36,740 nt of DNA from positions 1-36,740 of the forward strand of contig JADHLY010000019.1 in the NCBI GenBank assembly GCA_016780385.1, given 5' to 3'. Positions 25,032 to 32,400 of the stretch are shown here, in pieces. Positions within the stretch are counted from its first letter, which is position 1; every line of letters starts with the position of its first letter. A model generated the notes under the pieces. The model searched no databases. It was given only the letters and a program-made list of their open reading frames with translations, and had not been told where the DNA came from. Made by a program: the position numbers and the translations under genes. The stretch comes from Flavobacteriales bacterium. Its GTDB lineage: Bacteria > Bacteroidota > Bacteroidia > Flavobacteriales_D > Sanyastnellaceae.

Positions 25032-25649
25032 ATGCTGATTGACATCCACCCGGAGACACCGGAACCCCGAAAAGTCAAACAGGCCGTTGACCTGTTGAAA
25101 CAGGATGGCGTCATCGTCATTCCCACAGATTCGGTCTACAGTTTTGCCTGCGCATTGGGCTCATCGAAGGCCCTCGACAAGATGGCGCGGCTCCGTGACC
25201 TGACTCCGGCAGAGGCCAACTTCTCTTTGATTTGCAAGGACTTGAGCCAGGTGAGCAACTACATCGCACCGCTGGCCCAGCCGACGTTCAAACTCATGAA
25301 GCGCGCATTGCCTGGCCCCTTCACCTTCATCCTCAAGGCGGGGGTCAACGTGCCGCGCATTTTCAGGAAATCCAAACGAGAGGTCGGCATTCGCATCCCG
25401 GACCACACCATCCCCTCAGCCCTTATTGAGCTGCTGGGCGTGCCGCTTGTCGTCAGTTCGGTTCCCCATGACGACACCCTTGAGTACATGACGGACCCCG
25501 GCCTCGTACACGAGAAATACGGACGTCAAGTGGAGGCCGTGATCGGCGGTGACCTGGGCAACCTTGAGGCTTCCACAGTAATCGACTGCACGGACGAAAC
25601 ACCCACCGTCATCCGGGAAGGACGCGGCAGCATTGATGGGCTGATCTGA
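25032..25649 (+). CDS. YciO-type member of the Sua5/YrdC/TsaC family
   Basis: About 205 residues from the ATG at 25032 (a TTG at 25014 is also in frame). It has the family opening VIVIPTDSVYSFAC, then RLRDLTPAEANFSLICKDLS, PGPFTFILKA, VPRIFRKSKREVGIRIPD and a C-terminal STVIDCTDETPTVIREG. The TsaC/Sua5 proteins make threonylcarbamoyl-AMP for the tRNA t6A modification. The NFSLICKDL and LPGPFTFILK pattern matches the YciO branch more closely than TsaC, and the canonical KxRP motif of TsaC is not evident. YciO function is less certain, so a t6A role should not be assumed. It is probably co-transcribed with the upstream DksA-like gene. Confidence 0.87.
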   Translation: MLIDIHPETPEPRKVKQAVDLLKQDGVIVIPTDSVYSFACALGSSKALDKMARLRDLTPAEANFSLICKDLSQVSNYIAPLAQPTFKLMKRALPGPFTFILKAGVNVPRIFRKSKREVGIRIPDHTIPSALIELLGVPLVVSSVPHDDTLEYMTDPGLVHEKYGRQVEAVIGGDLGNLEASTVIDCTDETPTVIREGRGSIDGLI

Positions 25650-25747
25650 GGGGGCCATGGCGCATCATCCCCGCAGAGATGTCAATCGTGGCTGACATTT
25701 GTCAGTGTTGGCCGATGTAAAGGACGACCTCCTTAGCTTCGGTAACA

Positions 25748-28093
25748 ATGAGAATCCTTGTTGCCTTTCTGTTGTCCTTTCTTACGGCCTTAACCAGCTG
25801 GTCTCAAACCGCTGCTCCACAGGCCAACTTCTTCCAAACCGAGGAGCTAGAAGCGGCATTGGCACCGACCACGCGGCCGGAAGAAAGTCAAGGACTGAAG
25901 CTCAACCCAGCCTCCTTCGAAGCGTTTCGCAATGCGGCCCCAGCGCGGTTTACTTGGGACATCAGCTTCCCCGATGGCCAGGTCCGCACCCTCCGCTTCA
26001 AGCGCTTCGAAAACCAATCTGAGCAGCTCCAAATCGCGGTAACGGACGCCCAGGGCTTCCATTATGAGGAGGTCTCGCCACGGCTCATGACCTACGAATT
26101 GGAAGGGCGTGCCGGTTCGGGCACCCTCATTCTCATGAAAGACCACGTCATCGGCAACCTCACTTTGGGCCAAGAACGTTGGGAAATCAACCATAGAGGG
26201 GGTGGCCACCACGCCCTGTTTCCGATTGCAGCCTCTACCGACGACCGTGTCTTTACCTGCGGGGTAGAAGACGCTGCCCCGCTCCCCGGAGCAGGGGGTG
26301 CCGCGATGCAGATGAGCAGTTCGTCGCTGTTGGAATGCGTCGAGGTCGGCATTGAAATTGACCAGTTCACCTACAACACCTTAGGCTCGGATGTAACCGA
26401 TGCCGTGGACTGGGCCTTGGCCATCCTCGCGTCGGTCGACCAGATCTACCGCAACGAACTGGATGACCTCGTGACACTGCAGGCCCGGTTCATCCATGTG
26501 TGGGCTTCCCCAGACCCTTACGCCTCCGTGGTGGATGATGGAGGCGGCCTGTTGGGCGCCTTCAATTCGGAGTGGAACAACAATCCTAACTTCAATGCCA
26601 TCCCATTGGACCTCAAGCACTTCTTTACGATGCGGACCAACATCGGTACCGGTGGAATTGCTTACCTCAATGGCTTGTGCAACAGCTACAATGCCGGGGT
26701 CAGTGGCAACTTGAGCAGCGCGACCACCTACAACATCAATACCTACGCGTGGAACCTTGATGTGGTGGCCCATGAATTCGGCCACAACTGTGGTGCGAAC
26801 CACACCCACTGGTGCGGGTGGCCTGGAGGTCCCATTGACAATTGCGGCAGCTACGAAGGCGACTGCGCCGGCTACACGGATAACCCTACGGGGCAACTCG
26901 GCACCATCATGAGCTACTGCCATGCGATTGCTGGCGGCAGCAAGAACCTCGTGTTTCACCCCACAGTCGAAGCCAATGCCCTCATCCCCACCTTCAATGG
27001 CGCTTCCTGCATTGGCACCTGCGGCGATTTCGTCACCGAAACCACCAGCCAATTCTGTGGCGACACCGAGGCGTGCAACTACACGCCCGGCGACCCCAAC
27101 AACGAAGGGTGCATCTATCCAGATGACTGCTCTGAATGCGGCCCAGACGGGGGGCTGATTGGCGGATTTGCCGTCCCGGAAATAGTGACTTCCCTCGCGG
27201 GAGGCGGCATTGAGTCCGTCAACTTCGACGCCCTAGGAACGCCCCTTGCGCTCAACATCACGCTCGACTTTACCAATGCCCAAAGCGGAGGATCGTGGGC
27301 GGGTGACATGCTGGTCGCCCTCTGCTCACCCTCTGGAGATTGCCTCGAAATCGGTGGTTATGACCAGAGCCTGGGCTACCCCAGTGGCGGTTCGTGGCCG
27401 GGCGGATGGAACGTCTCTACAGCGGGCACCTATACCGCTTCCATCAATTTCTTGTCGGCGCCCTTGACCGGTGATGGACAATGGTCCCTCGCGGTGGTCA
27501 ACGCATGGTCCAGTTCGGGCATCGTCGAATACACGGTCAACATTGAACTTGCTGGATTGTGTGATGGCAATGCAGACGTACCCGGGTGCACGGACCCTGT
27601 GGCGTGCAACTTCAACGCATTGGCCACACTGGACGACGCAAGCTGCCAGTATGATGACGCACTCGGCGTCTGCGGCGGCCCATGTGCATCTGACGTCAAC
27701 GATAACGGGGTCTGCGACGATGAAGAGGCCTGCGGGGAGGCCGCATGCGGAGAAGGCACGTACTGGGACATCACGACCGGGCTGTGCAAGTCGCAGCAAG
27801 AATTGTGTCCTGGCGATGTCGATTTCGACGGCATTGTGACCGTGAATGATGTGCTCAACACGCTGGGCAGTTTTGGGATGAATTGCCCCCCATTGCCCAC
27901 ACCCCCAAGTGCCTGTGGCGCCATCATGTGTTGCAATGAAGCCACCTGTGGCACAGGCACGGTTTGGGACGATGCATCCGGTCAGTGCGTCGCCAACCTC
28001 CTCGATTGTCCTGGAGACAGCGATTATGACGGGATCGTGACCGTCACCGATGTACTCAACGTGCTGGCAAGCTTCGGAATGCCCTGCAATTAA
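25748..28093 (+). CDS. Secreted metzincin (reprolysin-like, M12B) metalloprotease with P-domain-like module and dockerin-like C-terminus
   Basis: About 781 residues. A signal peptide (ends SWSQ) is followed by a propeptide of about 170 residues, then a catalytic domain with the full metzincin zinc motif HEFGHNCGANH (His342, His346, His352; Glu343 catalytic) and Met-turn Met388 in GTIMSYCH. Downstream are a Cys module, a P-domain-like jelly roll (about 473-604; SWAGDMLVALCSPSG, GDGQWSLAVVNAW), an ACNF/DDASC module, and two 52-residue units that each end in a calcium-loop plus DVLNxLxSFGM. There is no type IX sorting domain. The likely role is extracellular protein degradation. A propeptide Cys in VFTCGVED could act as a cysteine switch; this is a guess. 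A TGACA-TT-TGTCA dyad lies 44 bases before the ATG. Confidence 0.93.
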   Translation: MRILVAFLLSFLTALTSWSQTAAPQANFFQTEELEAALAPTTRPEESQGLKLNPASFEAFRNAAPARFTWDISFPDGQVRTLRFKRFENQSEQLQIAVTDAQGFHYEEVSPRLMTYELEGRAGSGTLILMKDHVIGNLTLGQERWEINHRGGGHHALFPIAASTDDRVFTCGVEDAAPLPGAGGAAMQMSSSSLLECVEVGIEIDQFTYNTLGSDVTDAVDWALAILASVDQIYRNELDDLVTLQARFIHVWASPDPYASVVDDGGGLLGAFNSEWNNNPNFNAIPLDLKHFFTMRTNIGTGGIAYLNGLCNSYNAGVSGNLSSATTYNINTYAWNLDVVAHEFGHNCGANHTHWCGWPGGPIDNCGSYEGDCAGYTDNPTGQLGTIMSYCHAIAGGSKNLVFHPTVEANALIPTFNGASCIGTCGDFVTETTSQFCGDTEACNYTPGDPNNEGCIYPDDCSECGPDGGLIGGFAVPEIVTSLAGGGIESVNFDALGTPLALNITLDFTNAQSGGSWAGDMLVALCSPSGDCLEIGGYDQSLGYPSGGSWPGGWNVSTAGTYTASINFLSAPLTGDGQWSLAVVNAWSSSGIVEYTVNIELAGLCDGNADVPGCTDPVACNFNALATLDDASCQYDDALGVCGGPCASDVNDNGVCDDEEACGEAACGEGTYWDITTGLCKSQQELCPGDVDFDGIVTVNDVLNTLGSFGMNCPPLPTPPSACGAIMCCNEATCGTGTVWDDASGQCVANLLDCPGDSDYDGIVTVTDVLNVLASFGMPCN
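27731..28087 (+). repeat. Two 52-residue Cys-plus-EF-hand units at the protease C-terminus
   Basis: Unit 1 (27731-27886) and unit 2 (27932-28087) are equal in length and align without gaps: C-x-E-A-x-C-G-x-G-T, a W-D turn, C, then CPGD, a calcium loop of form DxDxDGIVTVxD and VLNxLxSFGMxC. A 15-residue Pro-rich spacer separates them. Unlike the paired EF-hands of the two nucleases, here each hand has its own Cys-rich cap, so the whole unit seems to have duplicated. Confidence 0.85.
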
Positions 28094-28776
28094 GTGGACT
28101 GGCCTGAGCGGGCCGCCAACATCGGCACGAAGGCAAACTTTCCGTGGGTTTGCCGGGTGAACTTCGTCTCCTCTACCCTGCGCACTTCGGTCATGATTTG
28201 ATGTCCCTCACCCACTTCTGGATCGTCAAGCGGGATGATGAGGCGACCTCCAATGGTCAGCTGCCCGAGCAGCGCATCCGGAATGAATGGGGCACCGCAG
28301 GTAACCAAGATGCCATCGAACGGCGCGAAGGCGGGCTTGCCTTTGTAGCCATCGCCATAGTAGCAATGGGCCCGATATCCGAGCTTCTTGAGAAAGGGGG
28401 TCGTCGCGTCGTAAAGGTCTTTTTGGCGTTCAATGCTGTGCACCTTGAACCCCATCGCCGTCAATACGGCGCATTGGTAGCCACTGCCCGTGCCGATCTC
28501 CAAGACCTTGGCCCCCTCAGTAAGGGCGAGCAACTCGGTTTGGCGGGCCACGGTAAACGGGTGGCTGATGGTCTGACCTGCTCCGATGCGAAACGCCTTG
28601 TTGTCATAGGCGAAGTGCACGAAAGCATCGTCCATGAAATAGTGGCGGGGGACCCGATCCATGGCATCGAGCACCCGCTCGTCGGAGATGCCCATGTCCC
28701 TGAGCTTGCCCAACAATTCTCGGCGAAGGCCTTTGTGGCGATAGGTATCGGTGAGGTTGGCGGCAGAGGACGACAT
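28090..28776 (-). CDS. pcm: Protein-L-isoaspartate O-methyltransferase
   Basis: About 228 residues from the ATG at 28776, which fits the family length (208-230); the frame is open to 28899 but would run into the oppositely oriented neighbour. Motifs are DRVPRHYFM (about 40-48), the substrate-cap GAGQTISHPFTVA (65-77), the SAM loop VLEIGTGSGY (91-100), the acidic SIERQ, and GDGYKG followed by FDGILVTCGAP. The enzyme methylates isoaspartyl residues in aged proteins so they can revert to Asp, using SAM in the cytosol. Its stop codon and that of the convergent protease share the 4-base palindrome TTAA. A candidate Bacteroidota promoter lies in the 103-base gap upstream. Confidence 0.94.
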   Translation of the reverse strand: MSSSAANLTDTYRHKGLRRELLGKLRDMGISDERVLDAMDRVPRHYFMDDAFVHFAYDNKAFRIGAGQTISHPFTVARQTELLALTEGAKVLEIGTGSGYQCAVLTAMGFKVHSIERQKDLYDATTPFLKKLGYRAHCYYGDGYKGKPAFAPFDGILVTCGAPFIPDALLGQLTIGGRLIIPLDDPEVGEGHQIMTEVRRVEETKFTRQTHGKFAFVPMLAARSGQST

Positions 28777-28879
28777 GAGCCCACCAAAATACCGATTGCA
28801 AAGACCGGGATTCAATGTGGAAATCGTGCCTTGCCAACATGCGGCCCGGGGGAAGCACACCGGGTACTTTCGCTGGACC

Positions 28880-29902
28880 ATGTCTTCACCCTTGCGCATC
28901 GGAGTTCTCGGAGCCGGCCACCTTGGCCGTATCCACCTGCGTTGCCTGCAATCCCTGAAGGACCGTTGGACAACCGTGGGGTTTTACGACCCTAGTCCAG
29001 AAGCGGCCATGGCGGTGGCCCAACTCAGTCAAGAAGAAGGCTGGACCGCGCCACCTCGGGCGTTTGAATCGGCCGAAGCCCTGCTCGGGTCGGTCGACGC
29101 CGTGGCCATCGTGACACCGACGCCGGGCCATGCGGGGCTCGCTGAAGCGGCCTTGGCTGCCGGGGTCCACTGTTTCATCGAGAAACCGGTGACCACGCAC
29201 CTCTTGGAGGCCGAGGCCCTGATGGCAGCCAGGGATGCGGCCCAGAAAGTCGTCCAAGTCGGGCACGTCGAGCGTTTCAACCCGGCCTTTGAAGCGGCGC
29301 GGGCCCACTTGCAAGCACCCCGCTTTATCGAAGCGCACCGACTCGCCCCCTTCAACCCTCGGGGCCTCGACGTTCCGGTTGTCCTCGACCTCATGATCCA
29401 CGACATCGACTTGGCCCTGCACGCCCTCGAAGGGGATGTCGTGCGCGTCGCAGCCAATGGCGTTGCGGTGGTTGGCGACAGTGTCGACATTGCCAACGCG
29501 CGCCTGGAGTTCTCTTCCGGCGCGGTGGCCAACCTCACCGCGAGCCGCGTCAGCATCAATCCCATGCGGAAGGTGCGCCTCTTCCAGTCCGACGCTTACC
29601 TCTCCGTGGACCTGCTCAACCGCAGCGCCCAGGTGATGAAGCTCGAGGATGTGGCTGAGGGTTCCGAACGCGATCCTTACGGCCTCTATCTGGATGTGCC
29701 CGGACGGCCGGCAAGGAGGCTGCACATCGAAGAACCCGAAGTCGGAGAAGCCAACGCCATCGCGGATGAGCTGGCCGACTTTCACGCCGCTTGTAGCGGC
29801 CAAGCGCCCTGCAGGGTACCCCTCGAAGATGGCCTTGCGGCCCTTCGTGTGGCCACCGAAGTCATGGAGCGCATCGAACAATCATTGACCCCATCAACAT
29901 GA
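28880..29902 (+). CDS. Gfo/Idh/MocA family NAD(P)-dependent oxidoreductase
   Basis: About 340 residues from the ATG at 28880; the open frame extends to 28751 but the Rossmann motif GVLGAGHLG (8-16) places the start here. The family's catalytic EKP motif is at 101-103 (FIEKPVTTH) and an IHDIDLAL His-Asp pair at about 174-175. A QVGHVERFNP stretch resembles the branch that oxidises UDP-amino sugars, such as GnnA-type UDP-GlcNAc 3-dehydrogenases, but other sugar substrates fit equally well. No acyltransferase or aminotransferase partner is adjacent. The stop overlaps the next start by ATGA, so it is coupled to the DUF4494 gene. Confidence 0.9.
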   Translation: MSSPLRIGVLGAGHLGRIHLRCLQSLKDRWTTVGFYDPSPEAAMAVAQLSQEEGWTAPPRAFESAEALLGSVDAVAIVTPTPGHAGLAEAALAAGVHCFIEKPVTTHLLEAEALMAARDAAQKVVQVGHVERFNPAFEAARAHLQAPRFIEAHRLAPFNPRGLDVPVVLDLMIHDIDLALHALEGDVVRVAANGVAVVGDSVDIANARLEFSSGAVANLTASRVSINPMRKVRLFQSDAYLSVDLLNRSAQVMKLEDVAEGSERDPYGLYLDVPGRPARRLHIEEPEVGEANAIADELADFHAACSGQAPCRVPLEDGLAALRVATEVMERIEQSLTPST

Positions 29903-30459
29903 CCAGAAATTGGTTCACCTGCGTGGTGAAATACGTGCGCCACGGCGCCGACGGAAGCGAAGAGAAGACCACCGACCAGCTGCTGCTGGACGCCTATACC
30001 TACACCGAAGCTGAGGCGCGCCTCGTGGGCATCGTCACGGATGTCTGCACCGGCCCCTTTGAGGTGCAGTCCATTACCAAGAGCAATTTTGCAGAGGTGG
30101 TGCGCTGGGACACCGGCGACAAGTGGTTCCGCATCAAGGTGGCCCTCACCAGCTTCGATGAACGGAGCGGCAAGGAGAAGGAATCCAACCAGTACTTTTT
30201 GTTTTCTGCCGACGATGTGAAGGATGCCTACGACAAGACCAAGGAATTCCTCAAGGGATCCGGAATTGGCTTCTTGATTCCGGCCATCAACTACACCAAA
30301 ATCAGTGAGGTTTATCCGCAGGGTGAAGAGGGTTCCACGAACATGACCGCCGCCGATGGATACGGCGCAGTCCCAGCGGACCACCCTTCCATCGCGAAGC
30401 CCGAACCGGAGGAAGCCGTGCCCGCTGGCGTCGACCCCGACACCGGCGAGGTCAACTGA
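29899..30459 (+). CDS. DUF4494 domain protein
   Basis: About 186 residues. The N-terminal 150 residues match the Bacteroidota-specific DUF4494 pattern: WFTCVVKYVRHGADGSEEKT, DAYTYTEAEARL, an acidic GPFEVQSITKSNFAEVV, DKWFRIKVAL, and GKEKESNQYFLFSA. The C-terminal tail is a low-complexity Pro/Glu-rich extension. There is no signal peptide, so it is likely cytosolic. The function of the family is not known to me. It begins inside the stop codon of the oxidoreductase gene (ATGA overlap) and converges on the helicase gene with 21 bases between. Confidence 0.88.
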   Translation: MTRNWFTCVVKYVRHGADGSEEKTTDQLLLDAYTYTEAEARLVGIVTDVCTGPFEVQSITKSNFAEVVRWDTGDKWFRIKVALTSFDERSGKEKESNQYFLFSADDVKDAYDKTKEFLKGSGIGFLIPAINYTKISEVYPQGEEGSTNMTAADGYGAVPADHPSIAKPEPEEAVPAGVDPDTGEVN

Positions 30460-30480
30460 GCCCGCCACCTTCAGAACCGC

Positions 30481-32400
30481 TCAGGCCCACTCCCAGCAGG
30501 AGCGGTAAGCGCCGGTGGCTTCGCAATGCGCAGTGAACGCTGCGTAGAAATCATCGCTGCCCAAGGTCGCGCTGTCCCCGATGATGAGCAGGTGCATCCG
30601 TGCCCGGGTCATGGCCACATTCATGCGCCGGTACTCCGCAAGGAATCCCACGGTGCCGTCCTCATTGGAACGGGTGAGCCCGATCACCATGATGTCGCGT
30701 TCTTGGCCTTGAAAGCCGTCCACGGTTTGAATCGTTAGCCGCCCTTCAGCGCCCGCCCGCTCGCTGTGCAACAGGTCTTCAAGGAGGGTGACCTGCGCCC
30801 TGTAGGGTGCAATCACCCCGATGGAGGCCGAGGGGTGAGCGGCCATCAATTCGCGCACCCGGTCCACCGTAAAGGCCGCCTCCTCAGGGTTGCGGACGCT
30901 GGCGTGAGAACGTCCAGCCTTGTCGGCTTCGGGCGATGAGCGGTCTTCATCCCAGCCCCTGCCTGCCGTGTCGATGAAGGTCAGCGGCGCGAGCCCCTCC
31001 AAGGTCGCTGCGGCGACACCTTCGTGGGCCTGAAGCTTCCCTTCGTAAAACCGCGTATTGGGAAAGGCCATGATGTCGGCGTGCATGCGGTACTGCGTGT
31101 CGAGCAAGTGGACATTGCGGTCGCGCTGTATGGCCTTCTCCAGCAGACTGACACCGAGCCCCGCTTTGATGGCTGCCGGGTGCTTGACCGTCGGCGGAAG
31201 TTGGGCAGCATCACCGGCGAGCACGACCCTTTCCGCCGCTCGGATGGGAATCCAAGCCGCCGGCTCCAAGGCCTGGCCAGCCTCATCGAGTACCAATGTC
31301 CCGAAGCGCCTCCCCGTCAACAGCCGGTCGGCGGCGCCCACAAGCGTGCAACAAATGACCTCAGCGCCCTCCACCACGCGCTCTGCAAGGAAGGCTTCCA
31401 ACATGTTGGCCTCCTTCCGCAATGCGCGTGCCTCAGCATACGCTTCCCGCCGCGCGGCCCGCTGGTCAGGACCAAACGACCGAAACTGCTTCTCGGCCTC
31501 GCGGGCGGCCTCCTCCGCCTGCCGGCGAAACACTTTGACCTGCTTATGGTCTGGATCGGCCTCCACCAAACGGTCGAGGGAGCGATCAACCACAGCCGGA
31601 TCAATCCGCATGGGGTGGCCGATCCTGGCCACCTTGAGTCCGATGGCGCCCAATCGCTCCACCATGAGGTCCACGGCGGCATTTGATGGCGCCGCGCACA
31701 GGACCTTTTCGCCGCGCCGTACCAAGGCCTTGACCAGCTGAACAAGCGTGGTCGTCTTGCCCGTACCCGGGGGGCCGTGGACGGTGGTGATTTCGGCCGC
31801 AGTGAGCGCATGGGCCACCGCGGCACACTGTGACGCATTCAAATCGGGGTGGGCATAAGACTCGGGCACCGATGGCGCTGTGCGCGCATACCCGAGGATG
31901 ACCTCCCGCAGCGCAGCGAGCCGGCTGACCTTGCCGTCACTCCCCGCATTGAGCACATCGGACAGGGCCTTGGCCATTTCCTGGAAACTGCGCTCATCGA
32001 ACCGCGCGTCCAAAGTCCACGTGCGGTGTGTCGCCTGGTCCGGCAAGTCTTGTCCATCGAGCACCACCTCGGCCTCCAACCCCCGTCCAGCGCGCACAAT
32101 GCCCCGGTACGTCACCGGTTCACCTTTCTCGTCCGCGGAGGAAAGCTGCACGGCCGATCCCGACCGAAAGGCACCTGCTTGACCGGCGTCGGCGGCCACT
32201 TCCACCGTAGGGCGTCCGCCCATCGTAAATCCTGTGCGCACGACCTTGACCGGCGCCCAAGACAAACCGTCTGCCCGACGCTGGGCGACAGGCTGGCCTT
32301 CCAAAATGGAGCGGTACCGGACTTCTTCGGCGCGGTGCTCTTCCACCAACGCCTCGGTCAGCGCTGAGAGCTCAGCGATGCTGTCCCGGTAGGTCTTCAC
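30481..32400 (-). CDS. Superfamily 1 (UPF1/IGHMBP2-like) helicase
   Basis: About 639 residues starting at a GTG whose GTGA overlaps the stop of the adhesin gene. Helicase motifs occur in order: Q-type LNASQ, motif I GPPGTGKTTT (Lys215), Ia CAAPSNAAVD, II DEAG (372-375), III LAGDAAQLPPT, IV QYRMH (about 436-440), V TVDGFQGQE (about 559-567) and VI RRMNVAMTRAR (591-601). An N-terminal beta-rich 1B-like domain precedes the first RecA domain, and a coiled-coil insertion rich in Arg, Ala and Glu sits between Ia and II. These are 5'-3' helicases acting on DNA or RNA in eukaryotic relatives; the bacterial role is not settled. Its coupling to a surface-protein gene is unusual. Confidence 0.93.
   Translation of the reverse strand: MKTYRDSIAELSALTEALVEEHRAEEVRYRSILEGQPVAQRRADGLSWAPVKVVRTGFTMGGRPTVEVAADAGQAGAFRSGSAVQLSSADEKGEPVTYRGIVRAGRGLEAEVVLDGQDLPDQATHRTWTLDARFDERSFQEMAKALSDVLNAGSDGKVSRLAALREVILGYARTAPSVPESYAHPDLNASQCAAVAHALTAAEITTVHGPPGTGKTTTLVQLVKALVRRGEKVLCAAPSNAAVDLMVERLGAIGLKVARIGHPMRIDPAVVDRSLDRLVEADPDHKQVKVFRRQAEEAAREAEKQFRSFGPDQRAARREAYAEARALRKEANMLEAFLAERVVEGAEVICCTLVGAADRLLTGRRFGTLVLDEAGQALEPAAWIPIRAAERVVLAGDAAQLPPTVKHPAAIKAGLGVSLLEKAIQRDRNVHLLDTQYRMHADIMAFPNTRFYEGKLQAHEGVAAATLEGLAPLTFIDTAGRGWDEDRSSPEADKAGRSHASVRNPEEAAFTVDRVRELMAAHPSASIGVIAPYRAQVTLLEDLLHSERAGAEGRLTIQTVDGFQGQERDIMVIGLTRSNEDGTVGFLAEYRRMNVAMTRARMHLLIIGDSATLGSDDFYAAFTAHCEATGAYRSCWEWA

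Noticed and set aside
30456-30484. CTGAGC / GCTCAG inverted repeat over the convergent stops of the DUF4494 and helicase genes, as a bidirectional terminator
   Set aside because: The stem is only 6 bp with a 17-base loop, there is no T-run, and the symmetry partly comes from the two TGAG stop contexts.
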